A model generated the notes under the pieces. It was not told the DNA's origin, did no database searches, and saw only the letters and a program-made list of their open reading frames with translations. The position numbers and the translations under genes were made by a program. From Halosimplex halobium (GTDB taxonomy: Archaea > Halobacteriota > Halobacteria > Halobacteriales > Haloarculaceae), in NCBI RefSeq assembly GCF_051414055.1, contig NZ_JBLKNX010000010.1:1-64000 (forward strand): a DNA stretch of 64,000 bases. The letters run 5' to 3'. This document shows, in pieces, positions 15,986-23,851 of this stretch. Every line of letters begins with the position of its first letter. Position 1 is the first letter of the stretch.

Positions 15986-17254
15986 TCAAACACCCAGAAT
16001 CAACGGAACCAACAACACACCCATCAGCGAGGCCCGGCGAGCGCCGAACGTCACGGGGACCAGCCCGACCACCGTCGAGGCACCGAACACGCCGACGCCG
16101 AGCGGGCCGGTCAACACGGCGATCACGACCACGACGAGACAGAGCACGCTCACAGAGAGCCGCGTGTAGTCGGCCCGGCCGACCAGCCGCAGGTACCCGT
16201 CGCCCAGCGTCACCACGAGCACGAACCCGCAGGCCGCGGCGGCGAGGACGCTCCCGAGCAACAGCGGCAGGTCCAGCGGCACGCCGGCCTCGTCCATCGC
16301 GACCATGACGCCGGTCCGGGGTGTCCCGAGGGCGATCAGCGCCAGCAGCGCAAATATCGTATTCGCGGTGTTCACGCCGCTGGTCGTGACGACGAATCCG
16401 CGCGCACCGTCGGGCTCGCGCTCCGCACCGATCCCGCCACCGCCGGGGACGGCGAGCAACGCGACCGTCGCGGCGATGGCGCTGGACACGCCCGGGACGT
16501 ACCCGACCACCGCGCCGGAGAGGGTCCCCGCGAGCGCGAACCCTGCGACGGTACGCGGAGCGGTCGCCACGGCGGGGTCGTCCTGCGGGGGGACGCCCTC
16601 GCCGGTCAGCGCGTCCAGCAGGACCGGCGCGCCGAACAGCCCGGTGAAGATGGGCGCGAGCATCCCGCCGGAGTCGACGAGCCCGCCCGCGGGGAGGTCC
16701 AGCGCGACTGCGCCCAGTCCGCCGCTGGCCGCGACCGACAGCGCGGCGCCCACTCGCCCGCGGTTCGTCGACTCCGTGGCGACGAGGACGAGGACGACAC
16801 CGGCCAGCAGGATCGACAGGTTCGCCCGAAGCGTCGGGTAGAGTGCGGTCATCGCCCGGGTCATCGGAACTGCGAGGGGGACCGCGAGCACCACGGCGCC
16901 GGCGCTCCCCAGCGCGGACAGCCGGAGCGCCTCGCGACCACGACCGGCGAGGACCAGTCGGTGGCCGGGCAGCGCCGAGCTGGCCATCGCCGGGTCGGGC
17001 ACGCCCAGCGCGAGCGCCGGCACCACGTCGAGGAACGTGTGGACCGTCCCGGCGGCCAGCATCGCCGCGCCGACGTACCGGACCGGCCCCGGGATCGCCG
17101 GCGCGATCCCGGCGAGCAACAGTGCGAACGTGTTGGCGTGGATCCCCGGCGTCAGCCCGCTGACGGTCCCCAGGGCGACCCCGCCGGCCACGAACCCGCA
17201 GAACAGCAGCGTCGCCGACGGGTCGACGGCCAGGCCGGGGCCCAGTGGGTCCAT
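15986..17254 (-). CDS. TctA/DUF112-like integral membrane permease
   Basis: The 422-residue protein has about ten to twelve hydrophobic helices and the Gly/Pro-rich motifs GLTPGIHANTFALLLAG near the N terminus and GYVPGVSSAIAATVALL in the second half. This internal pair of PG motifs is typical of the tripartite tricarboxylate transporter large permease (TctA) family and its archaeal relatives. No TctB or periplasmic TctC partner gene is adjacent, so it may work alone or with unlinked partners; the substrate is unknown. I start at ATG 17252-17254. An upstream in-frame start at 17338 would add a basic, non-membrane leader overlapping the divergent promoter region. Confidence 0.8.
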   Translation of the reverse strand: MDPLGPGLAVDPSATLLFCGFVAGGVALGTVSGLTPGIHANTFALLLAGIAPAIPGPVRYVGAAMLAAGTVHTFLDVVPALALGVPDPAMASSALPGHRLVLAGRGREALRLSALGSAGAVVLAVPLAVPMTRAMTALYPTLRANLSILLAGVVLVLVATESTNRGRVGAALSVAASGGLGAVALDLPAGGLVDSGGMLAPIFTGLFGAPVLLDALTGEGVPPQDDPAVATAPRTVAGFALAGTLSGAVVGYVPGVSSAIAATVALLAVPGGGGIGAEREPDGARGFVVTTSGVNTANTIFALLALIALGTPRTGVMVAMDEAGVPLDLPLLLGSVLAAAACGFVLVVTLGDGYLRLVGRADYTRLSVSVLCLVVVVIAVLTGPLGVGVFGASTVVGLVPVTFGARRASLMGVLLVPLILGV

Positions 17255-17353
17255 CGCGCCGGAGTGGTCCCGGGATGGCGGATAAACTCTGGGTCCCCGG
17301 GTCGGTCGCCCTCCGTCTTCCCCGGCAGCGAACCTCACCGACCGCCCCGGAGG

Positions 17354-17360
17354 TTTATAT
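17354..17360 (+). promoter_or_regulatory. TATA box for the secreted PLD-fold gene
   Basis: TTTATAT lies 24-31 nt before the GTG at 17385, the spacing expected for a leaderless transcript, and supports that start. Confidence 0.65.
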
Positions 17361-17384
17361 CGGAGAGCGGGACCAGCGACTCGC

Positions 17385-19049
17385 GTGTCCAGAGTGGCCC
17401 GGCTCGCGGCGGTCTGTCTACTGGTCGCGGGAGCGGTCGGTCCGGCGGTCGGTGTGGTCGCCGACCCCGGAACACCGTCGAAGGCGACGGGGGCGAACCA
17501 GCCGACGGACCCGCGGATCGCGGCGGTCTACCCGAACCCCGTCGCCGACGGCGACCACGGCGAGTTCGTCGTCCTCGACACGCCGAACGGAACCGATCTC
17601 GGCCAGTATCGGCTCTCCGACGGCGACGGCGAGCTCGTCCTGCCGAACCGGACGGTCGGCGGTCGCGTCGCCGTCACGACCACGCCCCGGCCGGTCCGGA
17701 ACCTCACTCGCCGCCCGGTCGTCGCGGCGGACGGGAGCGTCGCACTGGCCAACGGCGGGGAGCGGATCCGGCTCCGGCGCGGCAACGCGACCGTCGCGCG
17801 CGCCCGGTACCGCGAGGCGCCCGAGGGCGAAATCGGCCGGTTCGGCGACCGCGGGACCCTCTCGTGGCGACCGCTGGGCCGGACCGACCGGCCGGTCGTC
17901 ACCGCGACCGGGGGAACCGCGCGGGCGTTCACGCTCCCCGACGCGCCGGGCGTGCCGCTCGACGTGCTTCGCAGTGCCGACAGCCGGATCCTGCTGGCGG
18001 GCTACACGTTCACCTCCGGGCGCGTCGCGCGGGCGCTCGAACGGGCAGAGCGGCGCGGCGTCGACGTGCGCGTCCTCCTGGACGCCGAGCCGGTCGACGG
18101 GATCACCGACCGGCAGGCCCGGCTGCTCGACTCGCTCGTCGACGCCGGCGTCACCGTGAAACTCCTCGGCGGACCCCACGGCCGCTACGCGTTCCACCAC
18201 CCCAAATACGCCGTCGCGGACGGCCGCGCGGTCGTGCTGACGGAGAACTGGAAACCCGCGGGGACCGGCGGCCACGCCAGCCGCGGGTGGGGCGCGGTCG
18301 TCTCACAGCCCCGGATCGTCGAGGGGCTCGCCGAGACCTTCCGCGCCGACGCCGAGTGGCGGGGCGCCCGCCCGTGGTCACAGGTCCGGCGCGGCCGCTC
18401 GTTCGACCGGGCGAGCGTCGCGAACGGTTCGTATCCCGGCCACCGTGAACCGGAGACGGTGCCCGTGAACCGCACCCGGCTGTTCGTCGCGCCGGACAAC
18501 GCGGGCCGCGCGGTCACCGCCGCGCTCGCCGGCGCCGACGAGTCCATCGACGTGATCCAGATGAGCGTCGACGGGCGGGACCAGCGCTTCCTCCGCGCGA
18601 CGGTCCGGGCCGCCCGCCGCGGCGTCGACGTGCGCGTCCTGCTGAGCGGCGCGTGGTACGTCGAGGAGGAGAACCGCCGGCTGGTCGAACACCTCCGCGG
18701 CGTGGCCGAGCGCGAGGACCTGCCCCTCGCCGCGAGGCTCGCCGAACCTGGGGGCGACTTCGAGAAGATCCACGCGAAGGGCGTCGTGATCGACGGCGAC
18801 CAGGCGCTCGTCGGCAGCCTCAACTGGAACGGCGAGTCGGTCCGGAGCAACCGGGAGGTCGTCCTCTCGCTCGAAGGCGAGGCGGTCGGCGAGTACTACG
18901 AGGCGGCCTTCGCTGCCGACTGGAACGGTGGGGGGAGCGGGCCGTCGCCCCCGGTCGGGATCGTCGCAGGCGTCGGCGGTTGCGCACTGCTCGCGGTGCT
19001 CGTCGCACGCCGGATCGAGTTCGGCGAGAACGTGGGTGTCGGTGGCTGA
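17385..19049 (+). CDS. Secreted phospholipase D-fold protein with LTD-like domain
   Basis: The 554-residue protein starts with a signal sequence (about 1-26). A beta-rich lamin-tail-like domain follows (about 40-150, VYPNPVADGDHGEFVVLD), then two PLD repeats, each with a complete HxKxxxxD motif: H272/K274/D279 (HHPKYAVAD) and H463/K465/D470 (IHAKGVVID). Near the C terminus is a transmembrane helix (about 515-540). LTD domains are often found with extracellular nucleases, so a surface-anchored nuclease or phosphodiesterase acting on DNA or lipid is likely; the substrate is not shown by sequence. The GTG start is supported by the TATA box. Gene ends 19 nt before the convergent DHH nuclease. Confidence 0.85.
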   Translation: MSRVARLAAVCLLVAGAVGPAVGVVADPGTPSKATGANQPTDPRIAAVYPNPVADGDHGEFVVLDTPNGTDLGQYRLSDGDGELVLPNRTVGGRVAVTTTPRPVRNLTRRPVVAADGSVALANGGERIRLRRGNATVARARYREAPEGEIGRFGDRGTLSWRPLGRTDRPVVTATGGTARAFTLPDAPGVPLDVLRSADSRILLAGYTFTSGRVARALERAERRGVDVRVLLDAEPVDGITDRQARLLDSLVDAGVTVKLLGGPHGRYAFHHPKYAVADGRAVVLTENWKPAGTGGHASRGWGAVVSQPRIVEGLAETFRADAEWRGARPWSQVRRGRSFDRASVANGSYPGHREPETVPVNRTRLFVAPDNAGRAVTAALAGADESIDVIQMSVDGRDQRFLRATVRAARRGVDVRVLLSGAWYVEEENRRLVEHLRGVAEREDLPLAARLAEPGGDFEKIHAKGVVIDGDQALVGSLNWNGESVRSNREVVLSLEGEAVGEYYEAAFAADWNGGGSGPSPPVGIVAGVGGCALLAVLVARRIEFGENVGVGG

Positions 19050-19068
19050 CGTTGCCGGAGGGGAGAGC

Positions 19069-20979
19069 TCAGTCCTCGGTGAACGCCGCCGAACTCCCGA
19101 GCTCCTCGTCGATCTCGGCGTCGGCCATCTTCTCGACCAGCGCGTCGATGACGGTCTCGCGCATCCCGCGGACGAACTTGATCGAGCCGACGACGAGGTG
19201 GCCGCCGCCGCTGACGCCGCCGCCGTCGACCTCCGCCTTCAGTTCCTCGACCATCGTCGGGATGTCCAGCCGGACGCCGTCGGAACGGAGGACGGCGAAG
19301 TCGGGGCCGTAGCCGATGGTGATGACGGGGTCGCCGGTCTCGGCGACCTTCGAGTCGTGGATCTTCCCCGTCGTCTTCCCGGGCGCGGGGTAGGTGAACC
19401 GGTGGGCGTGGTTCTCCACGTCGATGCGGTAGAGGTGGGCGTCGTTGTCGAGTCGCTCGTGTTCCACGTGGGGCATCGCGGCGTCGAGCTGACGCTCCAC
19501 GTCGCGCTCCGCGCGGGTCGCGAGGAACGAGACGAGCTCGCGGTGGCGCTCCTCGTCGTCGCAGTCGACGTTGAGCGCGTCGGTGACGAGCTGGCCGCCG
19601 TCGTCGTACTTGAGCCAGAAGGTGGCGTAGTCCAGCGCCTCGCCAACGTCGCGGAGTTCGGCCTCGTCGTAGCCCTCCTCGCGGGCGAGTTCGAGGTAGT
19701 CGTCCATGGCGTCGGCCTCCGAGCGGTCCGAGAGGCCGGCGACCGCGGGGACGTGTCGGAGGTCGTCCGTGATCGACGGGTCGATCATCCGCGCGAGTTC
19801 GACGCACATCATCCCGGTGGTGATGCGGTAGTCCTCGTCGTGGAGGTAGGGGTTGACGTGCTCGTCGAGCAGGTCGCCGACGGCGTCGGGGTCGGGGTGG
19901 TGGTGGTCGACGACGACGATGGGCACGTCGTAGTGGGCGAGGTTGCGGTAGGCGGGGGTGTCCTCCTCGGTCGAGCCGTTGTCGAGCATCAGCAGCAGCG
20001 GGAGCCGCTGGCCGTGGCGCTCGCGGTCCTCCAGGGCGAAGTTCAGGTCGCGGGTCACGTCCTCCATCTCGTAGTACGGCGCCTTGCTCGGCAGCCGCTT
20101 GAGGAGGTGCTGGGCGGCGTCGGGGTCCTCGTAGGTGTCCGCGATGAACCGTTCCAGGGCCACCTGCATCGGGACGCTCGCGCAGATGCCGTCGCCGTCG
20201 GCGTGGTGGCGCATCCGGATGGGACGCCCCTCCAGGATCTCCCGGCGGAGTCGCTGGGCGACCGCGCGCAGGTCGTCGCGCAGTTTCTCGAAGGCCGCCC
20301 ACTCGACGAGCGGGTCGGGGTCGTGGGGCTCGGCCAGCGCGTCGAGGTCGTCGGCCTGCTCGGCCCGGACGCTCTCGGCGTCGTCGCCGTCGAGCACCTG
20401 CAGGTCGTCGATTTCCACCTGGACGGCGCCCTCGCGCGTCTCGACGTAGCCGTCGACGCGTACCACGTCGTCCAGTTGCACGTCCTCGTAGGCGCGGACG
20501 CCGGCCTCCTCGAAGGCCGTACAGGGGGCGATGCCGGTCGCGTCGCGGACCTGGAAGACGGTCGGGCCGCCGGTCTGTTTGATCTGGACGACCACGCCCT
20601 CCAGCGTGACCGACTCGCCGACGACATCGCCCAGGTCGGCGACGGCGTGGCTGTCGCGGCTGACGGACTCGACCTCGTAGTCGGGCAGGTCGACCTCGTC
20701 GAAGGCCAGGTCGCCGTTCTCCCGCACTTCTTCGAGTTCGACGACGAGTTCGTCGCCGACCTCGTAGGTGCCCAGCAGGTTCGAGGCGTGGACGAGCCCG
20801 GACACGTCGTCCGAGAGGTCGACGAAGACGCCGTACTCGACGACGCCGTTGACCTCCGCGAGGTACAGATCGCCCTCGGAGACGTACTCGAAGTCGCAGT
20901 TCGGATCGAGGTCGTAGACGGTCGTCCCGCCATCGGGGACGGCGACGCCGGAATCCCCGGCGTCAGGTACAGGAGTCAT
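19069..20979 (-). CDS. RecJ-like DHH/DHHA1 nuclease with S1 and OB domains
   Basis: The 636-residue protein contains an N-terminal S1 RNA-binding-like domain (about residues 22-90), an OB-fold (about 105-165), a DHH phosphoesterase core with motif I RHHADGDGICAS and motif III VVVDHHHPDPDAV, and a C-terminal DHHA1 domain with GGGVSGGGHLVVGS. This matches the archaeal RecJ-like exonuclease group, which acts on single-stranded DNA or RNA and can associate with replication proteins; which substrate applies here is unknown. I use the ATG at 20977-20979 (MTPVPDAGD). An upstream in-frame start at 21276 would read through AT-rich intergenic DNA and part of the mobile-element remnant. Confidence 0.88.
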   Translation of the reverse strand: MTPVPDAGDSGVAVPDGGTTVYDLDPNCDFEYVSEGDLYLAEVNGVVEYGVFVDLSDDVSGLVHASNLLGTYEVGDELVVELEEVRENGDLAFDEVDLPDYEVESVSRDSHAVADLGDVVGESVTLEGVVVQIKQTGGPTVFQVRDATGIAPCTAFEEAGVRAYEDVQLDDVVRVDGYVETREGAVQVEIDDLQVLDGDDAESVRAEQADDLDALAEPHDPDPLVEWAAFEKLRDDLRAVAQRLRREILEGRPIRMRHHADGDGICASVPMQVALERFIADTYEDPDAAQHLLKRLPSKAPYYEMEDVTRDLNFALEDRERHGQRLPLLLMLDNGSTEEDTPAYRNLAHYDVPIVVVDHHHPDPDAVGDLLDEHVNPYLHDEDYRITTGMMCVELARMIDPSITDDLRHVPAVAGLSDRSEADAMDDYLELAREEGYDEAELRDVGEALDYATFWLKYDDGGQLVTDALNVDCDDEERHRELVSFLATRAERDVERQLDAAMPHVEHERLDNDAHLYRIDVENHAHRFTYPAPGKTTGKIHDSKVAETGDPVITIGYGPDFAVLRSDGVRLDIPTMVEELKAEVDGGGVSGGGHLVVGSIKFVRGMRETVIDALVEKMADAEIDEELGSSAAFTED

Positions 20980-21174
20980 TTGTACTCGATACCGCCCCGC
21001 CCGCAGTTTAACCTTCGGAAACACATCGGCGCCCATCTTTTCCCCTCGGGGGTACCACAGGTGCGCTTCGCGCGGCGAGGACACTCCCGATCGAAAACAG
21101 GGGAAAAGCGGGACAATATAGAACGTCACGAAACAGGTCACGAAGCGGTTGATTTCAGGTACACTGGGAACGAT

Positions 21175-21530
21175 TGACCTCCTCCTCCGCCTGAAGGCGG
21201 AGGAATCCGGCCATCGGATTCGGGCGGTTGACATCCTTCGGTTCCAACCCGCACTCGGAGGGAACCGGCGACACACCGGGGGAACTCTCGATTGTCTCCC
21301 TCGTAGGGCTGTGGCCCGGTCAATGAGGCCCCATCGGAGTCCGTGTCATCGCCGTGCGAACCACCGCCGGTTCGCCACCCCTTGTGGTTCGGGGACGGCA
21401 TCTCACCGACTCCGTAGCATCCGTGTTGACAGGGGCCACGGGCTAAATTCCATCGACAAACGGGCCGAGTGTCGCTCGACCTCCGCCTAAAGGCGGAAGT
21501 ATGCGCTTGCATCTCTATCATCTGCTAAGT
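21175..21530 (-). mobile_element. Probable IS200/IS605-type remnant or non-autonomous derivative
   Basis: The segment is bounded by two related subterminal hairpins: CCTCCGCC-TGAA-GGCGGAGG at 21184-21203, preceded by TTGACCTCCT, and a near copy with loop TAAA at 21480-21499. Hairpins beside a GACCTCC sequence are typical of haloarchaeal IS200/IS605 ends. No intact TnpA or TnpB frame is present. A minus-strand open frame spanning it has no recognisable domain. It may be a palindrome-associated MITE-like derivative or retain a TnpB guide-RNA-like segment. Exact ends and target sites are not determined. Confidence 0.45.
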
Positions 21531-21540
21531 AGACGTGCAA

Positions 21541-21895
21541 ACCCACTTTTTGCTACGGAGAGCTCCTCGCTCGGCCTTCGGCCTCGCTGCGGGGATCCTC
21601 CGTGGCAAAAACTTGGGGAAAAAAGACCGGACGGCGCGCTCGCTTCGCTCGCTTGCGTCCGGTGAACCGCCTCGCTCACTGCGTTCGCTCGACGGATGCT
21701 CGCATGCTAAGTCCATCACCTGCATTGAGCATCCGGCGCCGAAGGCGCCGGTTCTTCCGCTGGAGCGGGGCGACGCCCCGCGGAAGCGGCCTTTTTCACC
21801 CATGTTTTTGGCGGAGGGGTGGGCGCGGTTTGCCCACCCCTCCGCGAAAAAGATGGTTTGGAAAGCCTTGTTACGCGGGCTACCCGAGACGTTGG
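21541..21895. repeat. Hairpin cluster upstream of the JAMM gene
   Basis: About 350 bp hold at least five stem-loops and no gene I can support. They are a long hairpin at 21548-21610 (outer arms TTTTGCTACGGA and TCCGTGGCAAAA, inner GGCC-TTC-GGCC); ACCGGACG/CGTCCGGT at 21626-21663; GGCGCC-GAA-GGCGCC around 21735-21749; TTCCGC...GCGGAA at 21755-21785; and a 47-nt hairpin at 21805-21851. Parts recur at 36.2-36.5 kb. The role may be a MITE graveyard, a structured RNA, or a termination/insulation region. Confidence 0.7.
21805..21851. repeat. Strong 47-nt hairpin before the JAMM gene
   Basis: GCGGAGGGGTGGGC at 21811-21824 pairs perfectly with GCCCACCCCTCCGC at 21832-21845 across a 7-nt loop. After one mismatch, TTTTT at 21805-21809 pairs with AAAAA at 21847-21851. 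It ends 45 nt before the ATG at 21897, so it lies in or beside the promoter or 5' leader. Confidence 0.85.
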
Positions 21896-21896
21896 T

Positions 21897-22445
21897 ATGG
21901 GACTGTTCCGCTCGGGCGAGGTGGTCGGCATCGCCGAGGCCGCCCTGGAGTTCGCGCTGGAGGCCTCGGAGGACGCCCACCCCGACGAGTACATGGGGTT
22001 TCTGCGCGGCGAGGACGCCCGGAAGTTCGACCTCGACTACGAGGGCACCGTCCTGACGGACGTGCTCGTCATCCCGGGGACCGAGTCCAACCCCGTCAGC
22101 GCCACCGTCGACTCCAGCATGATCCCCAACAACTCCCGGGCGGCGGGGTCGATCCACTCCCACCCCAACGGCGTGCTCCGCCCGAGCGACGCCGACCTCC
22201 AGACGTTCGGCAAGGGGAAGGTCCACATCATCGTCGGCGCGCCCTACGGGCGGTCGGACTGGCAGGCGTTCGACCGCGAGGGCGAGCCCGTCGACCTGCC
22301 GGTACTCGATATCGAGATGCCCGAGGACGAGTTCTTCGACTTCTCCCAGGAGGACATCGACGCCGAGCTCATGGAGGAGCGCGATTACGGGACCGAGGGA
22401 GCCGACTTCCGCTCGGAGCCCGACGACGAGTGGGGCGAGCGATGA
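21897..22445 (+). CDS. JAMM/MPN+ metalloprotease (putative desampylase)
   Basis: The 182-residue protein carries a complete JAMM zinc motif, HSHPNGVLRPSDAD (HxHx7SxxD) at about residue 80, with an upstream Glu in EYMGFLRGE as candidate catalytic base. Haloarchaeal JAMM proteins cleave ubiquitin-like SAMP proteins from targets (HvJAMM1 is characterised in Haloferax). This one, with an acidic C-terminal tail, is more like the second, less studied JAMM type. Its TGA overlaps the ATG of ribL (ATGA), so the two are translationally coupled. The start is preceded by a strong hairpin but no clear TATA box. Confidence 0.85.
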   Translation: MGLFRSGEVVGIAEAALEFALEASEDAHPDEYMGFLRGEDARKFDLDYEGTVLTDVLVIPGTESNPVSATVDSSMIPNNSRAAGSIHSHPNGVLRPSDADLQTFGKGKVHIIVGAPYGRSDWQAFDREGEPVDLPVLDIEMPEDEFFDFSQEDIDAELMEERDYGTEGADFRSEPDDEWGER

Positions 22446-22921
22446 CCGAGGAGCGAGTCGACGATGGACCGGACGACCGGCGACCACCCGGTGACGACCG
22501 CCTCGTCGTCGCACAGGGCACCTTCGACATCCTCCACCCCGGACACCTCCACTACCTCCGGGACGCGAAGGCGATGGGCGACCGGCTGGTCGTCATCGTC
22601 GCCCGCTCGACGAACGTGACCCACAAGGAACCCCCGGTGGTCCCCGGCCCGCAGCGCCGGGAGATGGTCGCCGGGCTCGACCCCGTCGACGAGGCGCGAC
22701 TGGGCCACCCCGAGGACATCTTCGCGCCCATCGAGGAGCTCGACCCGGCCGTGATCGCCCTGGGCTACGACCAGCACCACGACGAGGAGGGGGTCCGCGC
22801 CGCGCTGGCCGAACGGGGCATCGACTGCGAGGTCCGCCGCGCGAGCGCTTACGAACCCGACTACGAGGGGCTGCTCTCCTCGGGCCGGATCGTCGACCGG
22901 ATCCTCGACGAACGCGGGTAG
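22442..22921 (+). CDS. ribL: FAD synthase, archaeal RibL type
   Basis: RibL is a nucleotidyltransferase that adenylylates FMN to FAD using ATP or CTP. The 159-residue protein has the cytidylyltransferase-like HxGH motif in VAQGTFDILHPGHLHYLRDA (about residues 23-42), followed by the conserved VIVARSTNVTHKEPP and a YEPDYEGLLSSGRIVDRIL tail that lacks the usual bacterial riboflavin-kinase domain. The first 20 residues are an acidic linker. The ATG at 22442 overlaps the JAMM stop. ribH is about 2.1 kb further on the other strand, so flavin genes are near but not in one operon. Confidence 0.93.
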   Translation: MTEERVDDGPDDRRPPGDDRLVVAQGTFDILHPGHLHYLRDAKAMGDRLVVIVARSTNVTHKEPPVVPGPQRREMVAGLDPVDEARLGHPEDIFAPIEELDPAVIALGYDQHHDEEGVRAALAERGIDCEVRRASAYEPDYEGLLSSGRIVDRILDERG

Positions 22922-22985
22922 CCGTCGGTTTCGCACCGTCGAACGCACGCTCCGGGGTGTCGGCAGATTGTGTAATCAACGAATG

Positions 22986-22992
22986 ATTTAAT
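22986..22992 (+). promoter_or_regulatory. TATA box for the membrane protein at 23017
   Basis: ATTTAAT, in an AT-rich patch, lies 24-31 nt before the ATG at 23017 and fits a leaderless start. Confidence 0.6.
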
Positions 22993-23016
22993 CCACAGCG
23001 GCGCGCCTCGGGGGGT

Positions 23017-23754
23017 ATGCAACGGGTCACGGTGGAGGACGTGCCGTCGTGGGCGTATCGGGGGTTGGAACTGTTCCTGCTGGGGCCGACGGTCCTCTCG
23101 GCGCTGTTCGGCATCGGGATCATCGTCGTGGGTGTGTTGAGCCTGGGATCGAGTTCCGGCGGCGCCGCGGGTGCCGGCGCGGCGGGGGCTGCGGGGACGG
23201 GCGCCTCGGCCGGCACGACGGGCGCCGGCTTCACGGCGCTCGTGGGCGGGATGGCGGTCGTCTGGCTGCTCGCCATCGTACTGGGGCTGCTGTCGATCGT
23301 CGCCGTCCCGCTCTTCCTGTACCTCGACGCCTCGAAGGTGGCCGAGCAGGGTCTGGAGTGGGAGCCCAGCCCCGGGCTGTACGTCGTGCTCGGTTTCTTC
23401 GTCAGCGGGCTGGCCGTGTTACACTACCTCTACAAGCGCCACGAGTACGTCGTCGACTGGGTCGGCTCGGAGGCGTGGTGGTACGTCGCGATGGCCGGCG
23501 CCGCGCTCGGCATCGTCGGCGTCGTCGGCGCCGCCGCCAACCCCATCATGCTCGGCGTCGCGATGCTGGGCCTCCCGCTGTTCGTCGTCGGGATCTACAG
23601 GGACGCCACCTTCGTCCGGCTCAACAGCGAGTGGCGACCCAACCCGGTGAACCACTTCCTGATCGGACTGCTCTCGGCGGTCCTCGTCGTCCCCGGCGTG
23701 CTCTACTTCGGGTACTTCGCCTACAAGCGACACAGCCACGTCGGGCTGGTCTGA
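23017..23754 (+). CDS. Polytopic membrane protein of unknown function
   Basis: The 245-residue protein has about six to seven hydrophobic helices. Between the first and second is a low-complexity Gly/Ala/Ser/Thr stretch (about residues 47-68), probably a flexible external loop. Two similar LYKRHEYV and AYKRHSHV segments follow helices in each half, hinting at an internal duplication. No transporter or enzyme signature is visible. The protein seems to be of a haloarchaeal type; function unknown. It has its own promoter and is convergent with aspC. Confidence 0.75.
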   Translation: MQRVTVEDVPSWAYRGLELFLLGPTVLSALFGIGIIVVGVLSLGSSSGGAAGAGAAGAAGTGASAGTTGAGFTALVGGMAVVWLLAIVLGLLSIVAVPLFLYLDASKVAEQGLEWEPSPGLYVVLGFFVSGLAVLHYLYKRHEYVVDWVGSEAWWYVAMAGAALGIVGVVGAAANPIMLGVAMLGLPLFVVGIYRDATFVRLNSEWRPNPVNHFLIGLLSAVLVVPGVLYFGYFAYKRHSHVGLV

Positions 23755-23851
23755 GCGAAACCGGCGCCAGCGGCGGCGCTGGTCGGTTTTCGCGACCATC
23801 GCCGACAGCGAGACGGACGGGAAAATCCGAGCCCGGTCGAACGGAGCGAAG

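Noticed and set aside
15792..16169. A 125-codon plus-strand frame overlapping the end of the TctA-like gene
   Set aside because: Only its first 40 codons match the repeated ERAEGF unit; the rest is antisense to the permease C terminus, so a gene is not supported.
16961..18448. Possible gene upstream of the PLD-fold protein in another frame
   Set aside because: Arg-rich, antisense to the permease and out of frame with the PLD-fold protein; no promoter or motif.
18928..21177. A 749-codon plus-strand open frame
   Set aside because: It is the exact antisense of the DHH nuclease gene, which has full motifs on the minus strand.
21138..21521. A 127-codon minus-strand frame in the mobile-element remnant
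   Set aside because: It spans both hairpins and has no transposase or other domain. It is more likely decayed or non-coding sequence.
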